A stretch of 64,000 nt of DNA from NCBI RefSeq assembly GCF_037414475.1, contig NZ_CP147913.1:7748001-7812000 (forward strand), in the 5' to 3' direction. The notes under the pieces are model-generated. The model was not told the DNA's origin and did not search any database. It saw nothing but the letters and a program-made list of their open reading frames with translations. The position numbers and the translations under genes are program-made. Source of the stretch: Myxococcus stipitatus (GTDB lineage Bacteria > Myxococcota > Myxococcia > Myxococcales > Myxococcaceae). Positions 34,831-42,254 of the stretch are shown here, in pieces (the stretch's first letter is position 1; each line of letters opens with the position of its first letter).

Positions 34831-35355
34831 ATGAGCGAGGGTGAGACGGAGGCGCGGTCGAGGACGGTGACGTGGGCGGACCCACGGGAGGGCATGGCCG
34901 CCGCGAAGTCGATGTCGGGCATCGAGTACCTGCGCGCCATCATCCGGGGCGAGGTGCCGGGAGCACCCATGGCTCAGTTGATGGGCTTTGCTCCGGTGGA
35001 GGTCTCTGAAGGCCGGGCGGTGTTCGTGGTGGAGCCCGCGGAGTACCACTACAACCCCATCGGCACGGTGCATGGGGGAATGGCGGCCACGCTCCTGGAC
35101 TCGGCGCTGGGGTGCGCGGTGCACACCATGTTGCCTGTCGGTGCGGGCTACACGACGCTGGAGTTGCACGTGAACATGGTGCGCGCCATCACCCGCGACA
35201 CCGGGCGGCTGACGTGTACGGGGGAGGTGATTCACGTGGGGGGCCGCGTGGCGACGGCGCACGGGCGGCTGACGGACGCGAGCGGCAGGCTGTACGCGCA
35301 TGGCACCACCACCTGCATGGTGTTCAGGCCCTCCGGCTCGGGAGACCGGGAGTAG
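34831..35355 (+). CDS. PaaI-family hotdog thioesterase
   Basis: A 174-residue protein with the hotdog fold signature YNPIGTVHGGMAATLLDSALG, including the HGG active-site helix start, and a later strand block TTLELHVNMVRAIT. PaaI-like enzymes hydrolyse acyl- or aryl-CoA thioesters. It starts at ATG 34831. The TetR gene follows 14 bases after its stop, so both are probably transcribed together. The fabF gene lies opposite, which suggests a shared acyl-thioester theme. Confidence 0.88.
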   Translation: MSEGETEARSRTVTWADPREGMAAAKSMSGIEYLRAIIRGEVPGAPMAQLMGFAPVEVSEGRAVFVVEPAEYHYNPIGTVHGGMAATLLDSALGCAVHTMLPVGAGYTTLELHVNMVRAITRDTGRLTCTGEVIHVGGRVATAHGRLTDASGRLYAHGTTTCMVFRPSGSGDRE

Positions 35356-35369
35356 GAGGCGGGACGACG

Positions 35370-35975
35370 ATGCGGTACGCACCCGAGCACAAGCAGGCCA
35401 CCCGCGAGAGAATCCTGTCGGCGGCGGAGACGCTCTTCCGGAAGGAGGGCTTCGCGGGCGCGAGCGTGGAGCGCGTCATGCGCGCCGCGGGGCTGACGGT
35501 GGGCGGCTTCTACTCGCATTTCGCCTCCAAGGACTCGCTGCTCGCCGAGGCCGTGCGCGCGTTCTTCCAACACCAGCACTCCCGCTGGCTGGGAGGGCTG
35601 GAGGAGCTTCGCGGCGCGGAGTTCCTGAGCCACTTCGTGCGCCGCTATCTGAACCAGAACATTCGCGACAACATGGAGACGGGCTGCATCATGCCGTCGG
35701 TGTTGTCGGACCTGACGCGGGCGACTCCCGAGGCCCGCGAGGCGCTCGCCGAGGGCGTGGAGGGACTGGCCGCGGAGCTGCGGGCGCGGGTTCCGGGCGA
35801 AGACGGTGTCACGGGACGTCAGCGGGCGCTGGCCACGGTGGCGCTGTTGTTCGGCGCCATGACGCTCGCGCGGGCGACGAAGTCCTTGTCCCTCTCGGAT
35901 GAATTGTTGGAGGCGGCGCGCGCGTTCCTGCTCGCGAATGGCGCGCCTGCTCCGGCGGCGAAGAAGCGGCACTGA
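35370..35975 (+). CDS. TetR-family transcriptional regulator
   Basis: A 201-residue protein with an N-terminal HTH (RERILSAAETLFRKEGFAG, VMRAAGLTVGGFYSHFASK). The C-terminal ligand-binding region includes DNMETGCIMPSVLSDLTR, as in the YjdC/C-terminal TetR_C groups. The ATG at 35370 has GTAGGAGGCG upstream. It is probably an autoregulator of the thioesterase operon and perhaps of fabF, through the ATGA/TCAT palindromes. The ligand could be an acyl compound, but nothing in the sequence shows this. Confidence 0.9.
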   Translation: MRYAPEHKQATRERILSAAETLFRKEGFAGASVERVMRAAGLTVGGFYSHFASKDSLLAEAVRAFFQHQHSRWLGGLEELRGAEFLSHFVRRYLNQNIRDNMETGCIMPSVLSDLTRATPEAREALAEGVEGLAAELRARVPGEDGVTGRQRALATVALLFGAMTLARATKSLSLSDELLEAARAFLLANGAPAPAAKKRH

Positions 35976-36035
35976 AGTCAGCGGCCCCGCGGCGTGCACG
36001 GGGCTTGTATGCTCCGCTCCTGAGTGGAGGTGGCG

Positions 36036-37469
36036 ATGTCGCGCGCGCACGGGTGTCCGCTGCTGGCCCTCGTCCTTCTCGTGGGGCTCTCGTGCGTGGG
36101 TGTTCCGCGTCCGCATCCCGCGAAGGACCCGGCTTCTCTCCGCTACACCGTCACCTTCGTTCGCGAGCCCGCCCCTGCGCTCGACGTGGAGGTGGTGTTG
36201 GTGCGGGGCACGCCGCGCGTGTTTCGCTTCACGTCGCCGGGCGGCGTGGAGTCGGTGAGCGCCTATCGCGAGGACGGTGAGCACTTCGAGTTGCCGGTGG
36301 AGGAGGGGCGGGTGCTCCTGCCCGTGGACATCCGGTTCCTGCGCTACCGCTATGCGCTGGATGCCCCCGGCCGCTCACGTCGGCATGGCTTCTTCGAGGG
36401 AATGGGGGAGGGCGACACCTGGCACGTCGCGGGACGTGCGTACCTCATCCGTCCGAACCAGACGCCACCGGACCTGCGCGTGGAGTTGGCCGTGGAGGGC
36501 ACGCAGGCGTTGCTGCCCTGGCAGCCGGATGAGACAGGGTTGTATCGGCTTCGCGCGGAGGACCTGGTGGACTCGGGCTTCCATGGGTTTGGTGGAAGCC
36601 GCTGCCAGGTGCTGCTGCCGGACGCGGTGTTGGACGTGGCGGTGCTGGGCCGCTTTCGTCAGTTGGATGACACTCAGGTCTGTGGCTGGCTGAAGCAGGC
36701 CGCGGACGAAGTGCTCACGGTGCGCCGTACCTTCCCTTATCCGCGCGTCACCGTGCGTGTCATTCCCGTGCCTGGACATGAAGGCCCCAGCCTCTTCGGC
36801 ATGGTGCTCTGGAGTTCGCCGCCCAGCGTCTCCTTGCTCGTGGGACAGGACGCGGACCTCGCTTCGTTCGAGCGCGATTGGGTGGCGCTTCACGAACTGC
36901 TGCACCTGACGCATCCGGCCTTCCTGCCGCGTGTGCCATGGCTGTCCGAGGGGCTGGCCACCTATTACACCGAGGTTGCTCGCGTGCGCTCCGGACGGCA
37001 AAGCGCTCAGCGCGGATGGGAGGAGTTGGTGGATGGCTTCGCGCGCGGCCGTCGCGTGGCGGGAGCCCGCACGATGGAAGAGGTGGTTTCCGGAAACAGT
37101 TTTTCGCCCGGCACGTATTGGACGGGAGCACTGCTCGCATTGCATCTCGATGTGGAAATACGCCGTGCCACTGGAAACCGTCGTCACCTGGAGGATGTGT
37201 TGGAGTTGCTCGCGGAGCGAGGGCACAGCTCGACGTTGGGGGCGTTTGGAGTCGCGGTGGATGCTGTCGCCGGACAGCCGCTCTTCGATGCATTGCTCGA
37301 GCGTCACCTCAAGCGCGCGGCTTTTGTGGAGCAGGAAGGTCTGCTACAAGCGCTGGGTGTGACGGCGGAATCAGAAGGCATTCAGTTCGTCCCAGCCCGC
37401 GACAGTTCATTGCGCGAGGCGATGGAACGTCGGGGATACATCCGCGAGTCACCTGGCATCCGTAGATGA
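36036..37469 (+). CDS. Zinc-metallopeptidase-like lipoprotein (gluzincin)
   Basis: A 477-residue protein with a lipoprotein signal (VGLSC, Cys near residue 18). The catalytic-type motif HELLH (about 286-290) is followed by WLSEGLATYY about 20 residues on, giving the HExxH...E pattern of M1/M61-type gluzincins. A beta-rich N-terminal region of ~200 residues precedes it. It is predicted to be an exported, lipid-anchored peptidase. The substrate is unknown. ATG 36036 is supported by GTGGAGGTGG. The copper-RiPP-like cassette begins 75 bases after its stop on the same strand, but no functional link is implied. Confidence 0.75.
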   Translation: MSRAHGCPLLALVLLVGLSCVGVPRPHPAKDPASLRYTVTFVREPAPALDVEVVLVRGTPRVFRFTSPGGVESVSAYREDGEHFELPVEEGRVLLPVDIRFLRYRYALDAPGRSRRHGFFEGMGEGDTWHVAGRAYLIRPNQTPPDLRVELAVEGTQALLPWQPDETGLYRLRAEDLVDSGFHGFGGSRCQVLLPDAVLDVAVLGRFRQLDDTQVCGWLKQAADEVLTVRRTFPYPRVTVRVIPVPGHEGPSLFGMVLWSSPPSVSLLVGQDADLASFERDWVALHELLHLTHPAFLPRVPWLSEGLATYYTEVARVRSGRQSAQRGWEELVDGFARGRRVAGARTMEEVVSGNSFSPGTYWTGALLALHLDVEIRRATGNRRHLEDVLELLAERGHSSTLGAFGVAVDAVAGQPLFDALLERHLKRAAFVEQEGLLQALGVTAESEGIQFVPARDSSLREAMERRGYIRESPGIRR

Positions 37470-37471
37470 GG

Positions 37472-37527
37472 CTCAAGGTTTTGAGTCCCACGCGGTACTA
37501 GAAGTCGTTCCCCCTCAACGCAGTACT
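37472..37527 (+). promoter_or_regulatory. Promoter region of the RiPP-like cassette
   Basis: Between the peptidase and the precursor gene lie a small inverted repeat (CTCAA-GGTT-TTGAG, 37472-37485) and two copies of GCRGTACT (37492-37499 and 37520-37527) spaced 28 bases apart. The first could end the upstream gene and the second pair could bind a regulator. Regulator identity and promoter class are unknown. Confidence 0.35.
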
Positions 37528-37544
37528 GAAAGGAAGCAAGCACC

Positions 37545-37814
37545 ATGAACGCGAAGGCTCTTGCGGCGATTGTCGGCACCCTGTCCCTGGCCTCCCTCGC
37601 CACTGGCTGTGCCTCCACCAAGGCGGCGGAGGGCCAGCCGGCCGCCGCGGAGAAGGGCGCCGAGGGCAGCTGTGGCGCCGCGAAGACCGAGGAGAACAAG
37701 GGCGCCGAGGGCAGCTGCGGCGCGGCGAAGCAGGATGCCGCCCCCGCGGCGACGCCGGAGAAGGGCGCCGAGCACTCCTGCGGCGCGGGTGGCTGCGGCG
37801 GTCAGAAGAAGTAA
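37545..37814 (+). CDS. Candidate MNIO-modified precursor peptide (HvfA/bufferin-like)
   Basis: An 89-residue protein. An N-terminal signal ends at LATGC (Cys22), compatible with either lipoprotein or plain export. The rest is a low-complexity tail with three near-identical repeats: KGAEGSCGAAK (37-47), KGAEGSCGAAK (52-62) and KGAEHSCGAGG (73-83), the last followed by CGGQKK. Cysteines lie at 22, 43, 58, 79 and 84. In the HvfA/bufferin family, short exported peptides carry EGKCG-type repeats whose Cys are modified by a DUF692 (MNIO) enzyme, and they bind copper. Here the motif is EGSCG/EHSCG. The next two genes are the matching DUF692 and DUF2063 genes. The start has a good AAGGAAG site. Confidence 0.78.
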   Translation: MNAKALAAIVGTLSLASLATGCASTKAAEGQPAAAEKGAEGSCGAAKTEENKGAEGSCGAAKQDAAPAATPEKGAEHSCGAGGCGGQKK

Positions 37815-37855
37815 TCCGGGACGGATTCAGGGCCGGTGACACCAGCCGGCCTGCT

Positions 37856-37885
37856 GGGCGGTGGGAAGAGGACCTCCCGCCGCCC
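37856..37885 (+). promoter_or_regulatory. Hairpin between precursor and DUF692 genes
   Basis: GGGCGG-T-GGGA (37856-37866) pairs with TCCC-G-CCGCCC (37875-37885), 11 pairs with one T-G wobble and an 8-base loop. A second stem GGCCGG/CCGGCC (37831-37836, 37846-37851) precedes it. It lies after the precursor stop and before the DUF692 ribosome-binding site. Such hairpins commonly give more precursor than enzyme; this is the inferred role. Confidence 0.6.
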
Positions 37886-37916
37886 GGTTCATGAAGCTCC
37901 CTGGAGGTGCCTGGCC

Positions 37917-38765
37917 GTGGTGGTGACGTACGCGCGAAGACACGGACTGAAGTCGCTGGGCGTGGGCATCGGCTTGCGCAGGAGCTTCTACGAAGAGCTG
38001 CCCCGGACCGAGCGCGCGCTCGACTGGGTGGAGATCATCCCGGAGAACTTCCTGTCTCTCGGAGGCCGCCCCCACCGCGCGTTGGAGGCCTGCCGCGAGC
38101 GTTGGCCGGTGTTGCCGCACGGCGTGGGGTTGGACATCGGTGGGCCGGACGCGCTCGACGTGGACTACGTCACGGCGCTGGCCTCGCTGGTGAAGCACGT
38201 GGACGCGCCGTTCTTCTCGGACCACCTTTGCTACTCGCGGCTTGACGGCGTGTATCTGCACGACCTGTTGCCGCTGCCCTTCAGCGAGGCGGTGGTGGAG
38301 CACGTCGTCCCCCGGGTGCGCGAGGTGATGGCCCGCGTGGGCCGGCCCTTCCTGCTGGAGAACCCGAGCTACTACGCGAACATGCCCGGAGGCACGCTCT
38401 CCGAGGCGGACTTCCTTCGGCACGTGGTGGAAGAGGCCGACTGCGGCCTGCTGCTCGACGTGAACAACGTCTACGTCAACGCGCGCAATCACGGCTACGA
38501 CGCGCGCGCCTTCGTGGACGCGCTGCCGCTGGAGCGCGTGGTGCAGATCCACCTCGCGGGACACACGACGTATCCCGACGTCATCATCGACACGCACGGC
38601 GACCGCGTCTGCGACGACGTGTGGTCGCTGTATCGCTACGTGCTGGAGCGCACCGGGCCCGTGTCCACGCTCATCGAATGGGACCAGGACATCCCGTCGA
38701 TGGCGGCGGTGTTGGACGAGGCGGACCTGGCGCGCGCGGTGGTGCGTGAAGGGGAGGGCCGATGA
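37917..38765 (+). CDS. DUF692-family MNIO enzyme
   Basis: A 282-residue protein of the DUF692 family, a TIM-barrel multinuclear non-haem iron enzyme that modifies peptide cysteines. Candidate metal-ligand segments are visible: EIIPENF, HGVGLDIG, SDHLCY, LENPSYY, DVNNVYVNARNHG, IHLAGHT, DTHGDRV and IEWDQDIP. GTG 37917 is chosen as start because GGAGG lies 10 bases upstream and the protein then starts just before SLGVGIGLRRSF. Longer starts (37836) are less likely. It follows the Cys-repeat precursor and overlaps the DUF2063 gene by ATGA. Substrate: the upstream peptide, by context. Confidence 0.9.
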   Translation: MVVTYARRHGLKSLGVGIGLRRSFYEELPRTERALDWVEIIPENFLSLGGRPHRALEACRERWPVLPHGVGLDIGGPDALDVDYVTALASLVKHVDAPFFSDHLCYSRLDGVYLHDLLPLPFSEAVVEHVVPRVREVMARVGRPFLLENPSYYANMPGGTLSEADFLRHVVEEADCGLLLDVNNVYVNARNHGYDARAFVDALPLERVVQIHLAGHTTYPDVIIDTHGDRVCDDVWSLYRYVLERTGPVSTLIEWDQDIPSMAAVLDEADLARAVVREGEGR

Positions 38766-39499
38766 AGCCCGTGCTCAAGCACTTCTTCGACAGCATGGGC
38801 GCCTATCTCGCGAGTCCCGGGAGTGTGTCACTCCAGCGACTGTACGGCGAGCATCCGGGGTGGGCCGCGCCGTCCTCGCGGGTGTCGCTCTATGGCGACT
38901 TCGTGCGAGGGCATGTGCGAGGCGCGCTCGAGAAGCTCTTCCCGTTGGTGCGTGGCGCGGTGGGGCCCGAGGCATGGCAGGCGCTCGTGGAGGACTACAC
39001 CCACACCCGGCCCGCGCGGCACCATGAGGTGAATCACCTGGGCGAGGGCTTCCCCTCGTTCATCGCGGACACGCTCCCGTCACGAGGCCTCGCGCCCTTC
39101 GTCCCCGCGCTGGCGCGGTTCGAGTGGACGGACTTCGCGGTGTTCGCGTCCCAGGCGGAGACACCGGAGCGAGTGACGTCACTCACGCCGAACCCGACGC
39201 TGGTGGTGCTGGAGCACGCGTGGCGAATCTGCGCCTACGTGCGAGCCCGGGGCGTGGGTGGGCCGCCGGAGTCCGGTGACGAGCTGGCGCTGGTGTGGCG
39301 GCATCCCGAGGGCCTGGTCTCGTACTACCTGGAGGCCACGCCTCACGCGCTGCTCGTGCTGAAGATGGCGGTGGAAGGGCTGTCCGCGTCGGAGGTGTCG
39401 GTGGCCACGGGAATGCCCGAGGCCGACATCCTGGACGCCGTGTCACGCCTGTCCCGGGACGGCCTGGTGCTGGCGCCTCGGGGCGACGCGACTACCTGA
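38762..39499 (+). CDS. DUF2063-family partner of the MNIO enzyme
   Basis: A 245-residue protein of the DUF2063 family (HvfC/BufC-like). The N-terminal helical part, with FFDSMGAYLASPGSVS and RLYGEHP, resembles the RiPP-recognition region of the family. The C-terminal half ends in a wHTH-like stretch (SEVSVATGMPEADILDAVSRLSRDGL). These proteins assist the DUF692 enzyme in substrate binding. Start ATG 38762 overlaps the DUF692 stop by four bases. The convergent downstream gene overlaps its stop by 8 bases. Together the three genes form a compact cassette with no dedicated transporter in the window. Confidence 0.88.
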   Translation: MKPVLKHFFDSMGAYLASPGSVSLQRLYGEHPGWAAPSSRVSLYGDFVRGHVRGALEKLFPLVRGAVGPEAWQALVEDYTHTRPARHHEVNHLGEGFPSFIADTLPSRGLAPFVPALARFEWTDFAVFASQAETPERVTSLTPNPTLVVLEHAWRICAYVRARGVGGPPESGDELALVWRHPEGLVSYYLEATPHALLVLKMAVEGLSASEVSVATGMPEADILDAVSRLSRDGLVLAPRGDATT

Positions 39500-40598
39500 G
39501 CACCGAGCACACCCGCCCGTAGCGGGAGTCCTGGCAGTGAGACACGTCCGGACACTCCAGGTCCTCGGTGCAGGGCACGGTGCAGCGGCCCTCCACGCAC
39601 ACGCCCTTCGCCAGTCCCAGCTTCTGGCAACGGGTGTCGTCCGCGCACTCGTCGCCCAGGCGCTCCAACGCGCCGCAGCCCACGAAGCGGGAAGGGTCCG
39701 GGAGGCAGCGGCCGAGCTGGCAGGTGAAGCCCGCCTCGCAGCGGTTCGCCGCGAAGTCCTGCTCGTCCTCGTTCGCCGCCTCGGTGCACTGCTTCACGCA
39801 GACCCGGCTCCCATCGGCGAAGGGGTGGCAGGAGGCGCCGATGTCTTCACAGCTCCCATCGCTTCCACAGGCGCCGCAGCTCGGCCCCACCGCTCCGCAG
39901 CGGAAGCCCTTGCACATCATCCCCGCGCCGCACTGCGCGTCCTGCACGCACTCCACGCACTTGCCGCCAGGTGCGCAGACCAGTCCGTCCGCGCAGCCCG
40001 TCAGGGCGCAGCGGTTGACGATGCCTGAGTTGGGAATGAGCTCGAGCTTGAGTTCCTTCTTCTCGCCCGAGCCCACACACGCCTCGGTCGAGAGGGAAGG
40101 GAAGCCCGAGCCGGAGAGTGTCAGCGAGTAGCAACCATCCGGCAGGGGACCCACCCGCAGCCGGCCCGCGCCATCCAGAATCAGCCGGTCGAAAGGCGTG
40201 TCCTGCACGGACACCTGTACGCCCTCGACGCGCTCGCCGTGGGTCGCCTTCACGCGCATCTCGAAGAAGCCCGCGTGCCGAGGCTCCACGCGAGGCACAT
40301 CCACCGCCTTGCCTCCGGAGACCCTCACCGCCACGCGTGTGGCCTTCTCGGCGGTCGCGACGATGAAGAGCTCCGCGGTGCCCGTGGGGACGTCCTCGAG
40401 CCTGAAGCGCCCCTCGGCATCCACCGTGGTGCGCACCTCGGGGGCCGCCACCAGGGCGACGATGGCCACCGACGGGTCATACTCCGTGAGCTGTCCCTGG
40501 ATGGTGCCCACGCGCAAGGGCGCGTTCTCCAGGTTGCCGCATGCCCCCAGGCATAGGGCGAGGACGGCACTTGTCGCGATGTGGAATCTCGAGCGCAT
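39492..40598 (-). CDS. Cys-rich lipoprotein with carboxypeptidase-regulatory-like N-terminus
   Basis: A 368-residue protein. The lipobox is CLGAC (Cys near residue 20). Residues ~30-190 carry two beta-sandwich, carboxypeptidase-regulatory-like repeats (YDPSVAIVALVAAPEVRTTVDAEGRF-type strands). The rest (~195-368) is packed with Cys in an EGF/TNFR-like pattern of repeated CxxGxxC and CVECVQDAQCGAG modules typical of myxobacterial surface proteins. It starts at ATG 40598, overlapping the upstream caspase-like gene's stop by one base (TGATG). It is the last gene of the sigma/anti-sigma/caspase-like unit. Confidence 0.75.
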   Translation of the reverse strand: MRSRFHIATSAVLALCLGACGNLENAPLRVGTIQGQLTEYDPSVAIVALVAAPEVRTTVDAEGRFRLEDVPTGTAELFIVATAEKATRVAVRVSGGKAVDVPRVEPRHAGFFEMRVKATHGERVEGVQVSVQDTPFDRLILDGAGRLRVGPLPDGCYSLTLSGSGFPSLSTEACVGSGEKKELKLELIPNSGIVNRCALTGCADGLVCAPGGKCVECVQDAQCGAGMMCKGFRCGAVGPSCGACGSDGSCEDIGASCHPFADGSRVCVKQCTEAANEDEQDFAANRCEAGFTCQLGRCLPDPSRFVGCGALERLGDECADDTRCQKLGLAKGVCVEGRCTVPCTEDLECPDVSHCQDSRYGRVCSVLR

Positions 40599-42250
40599 CA
40601 GAACCGGTACCCCGCACCGGCCCATGCGCCGGTGAAACCCACGGCCTGTCCTTCCCCATCCACGACCACATACGTGAGCATGAGCTGCGCCTGGGTCATC
40701 AACTCCAGGCGCTCTCCCATGCGCAGCACCACGCCACCCACCACGCCGGGGCTGACCGTGAAGAAGCTCTGGCCGCCGGCGGTTGTCTCCACATCAAAGG
40801 ACCGGCCCAGGTACAAGGCGGCCACACGTGGGCCCGCGAACAGCGTCAGCCGCTCCCATCGCCACAGGTAGGGCAACGCCACGCCGGCGGAGAAGGTGGT
40901 GTAGCGGAAGGGAACGTCGTCCCCCGGTTGGAGCATGAGGGCGCGCTTGCCCGTGCTGAAGCTCACGTCGAACTGCAGCCCGAAGTCGCGCAGCGGCCGG
41001 TCCTCCAACCGCAGGGCGACCGCGAGCTCCGGCGCCATGGGCAGCAGCTCCGCGCGGCTGCGAGCGTCCGCGAAGGTGAACATGCCCCCGAGCAGCGACA
41101 GCGAGCGCCGGGGAAACGCATCAGACAGGAGCTGCTCCAGGGGGAGCCGCTCGCCCGAGTCCACCTCCACCTCGCGGTGCACCAGCACCGCGCCGCCCTT
41201 GGTCAATTCCACCGTGCGCTTGCCGGGCACCACCGCGGCGCCGCCCGGCAGCTCCACGCGGGGCTCTCCATCCACCTTGAGCGTGAAGCCATCCAACCGG
41301 GGGTTGTACGAGAACAGCTCCGGCTGGCCCGTGCGCGCGATACGTCCCGACAGCACCACGGGGTCCGCGCCCACTTCCATGATTTCCGCCGAGGGGCGCT
41401 GGCGTCCTTCGGTGAAGGCAAAGGTGCGGCGGCGCGCGTAGTCGTGGGCCTCCGTCGCGGTGACGGCGCCATCCGCGTTGCGGTCCGCGCCGCCCCCCAG
41501 TCCCTCGATGAGGAAGTGCGTGTAGATGTCGTTGCGAAGGCCCTCGTCCTCGCGCGCCGTCTCGCCCCAGTCGCAGGCGGCGAACACCATGGACGCGCGT
41601 GAAGACTCCTCCAGCGGCCGCGCATAGAAGCCCGACTTGATGCCCGTCAGCTCCTTCTCCAGCTCCTTGGGTAACAGCGACTTGCCGTTGCCGCTGTGAC
41701 ACGACGCGAGCACCAGGAGCCGCCGCCGGCTGGGCAGTGAGTCGAACTCCGCCTTGAGCGCGTCCATGGCGAGCGCCGTCTGGGCCACGGCCCGGTAGGA
41801 CGCATCGCGTGTCACCAGGTAGCGCCGCAGCTCCCCCGTGGCATCGCGGGCGAGGGTTCCGTGCGCGGAGAAGTAGACGACCACCACGTCGTCCGGCCGG
41901 TGGGCCTCCTCGCGCAACCGCCGCAGCGCCTGGAGGATGGCGGCGCGGGTCGTCTCTTCGGGGCGCGTGAGGACACGCACCTGGTCGAATCCTCCACGCG
42001 CCGGGTCCAGCATGGCCGCCGCCAGGTCCGTGGCGTCCTTGGCCGGGTAGCGCAGGTTGCGCCAGGCGGGGTCCGCGAACTCGGAGATGCCCACCAGCAG
42101 CGCCATGCGCCGGGGCGTATACGCGCTGGACAGGGCCTCCTCGTCGAGCCGGAGCGGCACGAGTCCACCCTTCTCCGTCCCGCGGGACGAAGAGGTCGCG
42201 CATGCCGTCAGCGCCGCCAGCAGGATGGGAAGCAGGGTCCTCACGCGCAC
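40598..42250 (-). CDS. Caspase-like (C14) lipoprotein with beta-rich C-terminus
   Basis: A 550-residue protein. The lipobox (LTACATS, Cys17) anchors it outside the cytoplasm. The caspase-like domain (about 48-260) has the dyad His130 in YFSAHGT and Cys184 in LASCHSGN, with ALLVGISEF and TEAHDYARRR strands. The C-terminal ~200 residues are Gly/aromatic-rich strands ending in a terminal Phe (AGAGYRF), like an outer-membrane barrel. That combination with a lipid anchor is unusual. It starts at GTG 42250. It is embedded between an anti-sigma gene and a Cys-rich lipoprotein gene, all in one direction and with 4-base or negative gaps. Confidence 0.82.
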   Translation of the reverse strand: MRVRTLLPILLAALTACATSSSRGTEKGGLVPLRLDEEALSSAYTPRRMALLVGISEFADPAWRNLRYPAKDATDLAAAMLDPARGGFDQVRVLTRPEETTRAAILQALRRLREEAHRPDDVVVVYFSAHGTLARDATGELRRYLVTRDASYRAVAQTALAMDALKAEFDSLPSRRRLLVLASCHSGNGKSLLPKELEKELTGIKSGFYARPLEESSRASMVFAACDWGETAREDEGLRNDIYTHFLIEGLGGGADRNADGAVTATEAHDYARRRTFAFTEGRQRPSAEIMEVGADPVVLSGRIARTGQPELFSYNPRLDGFTLKVDGEPRVELPGGAAVVPGKRTVELTKGGAVLVHREVEVDSGERLPLEQLLSDAFPRRSLSLLGGMFTFADARSRAELLPMAPELAVALRLEDRPLRDFGLQFDVSFSTGKRALMLQPGDDVPFRYTTFSAGVALPYLWRWERLTLFAGPRVAALYLGRSFDVETTAGGQSFFTVSPGVVGGVVLRMGERLELMTQAQLMLTYVVVDGEGQAVGFTGAWAGAGYRF

Positions 42251-42254
42251 CTGG

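Noticed and set aside
37797-38110. CRISPR-like short repeats
   Set aside because: No regularly spaced direct repeats with unique spacers were seen here or elsewhere in the window.
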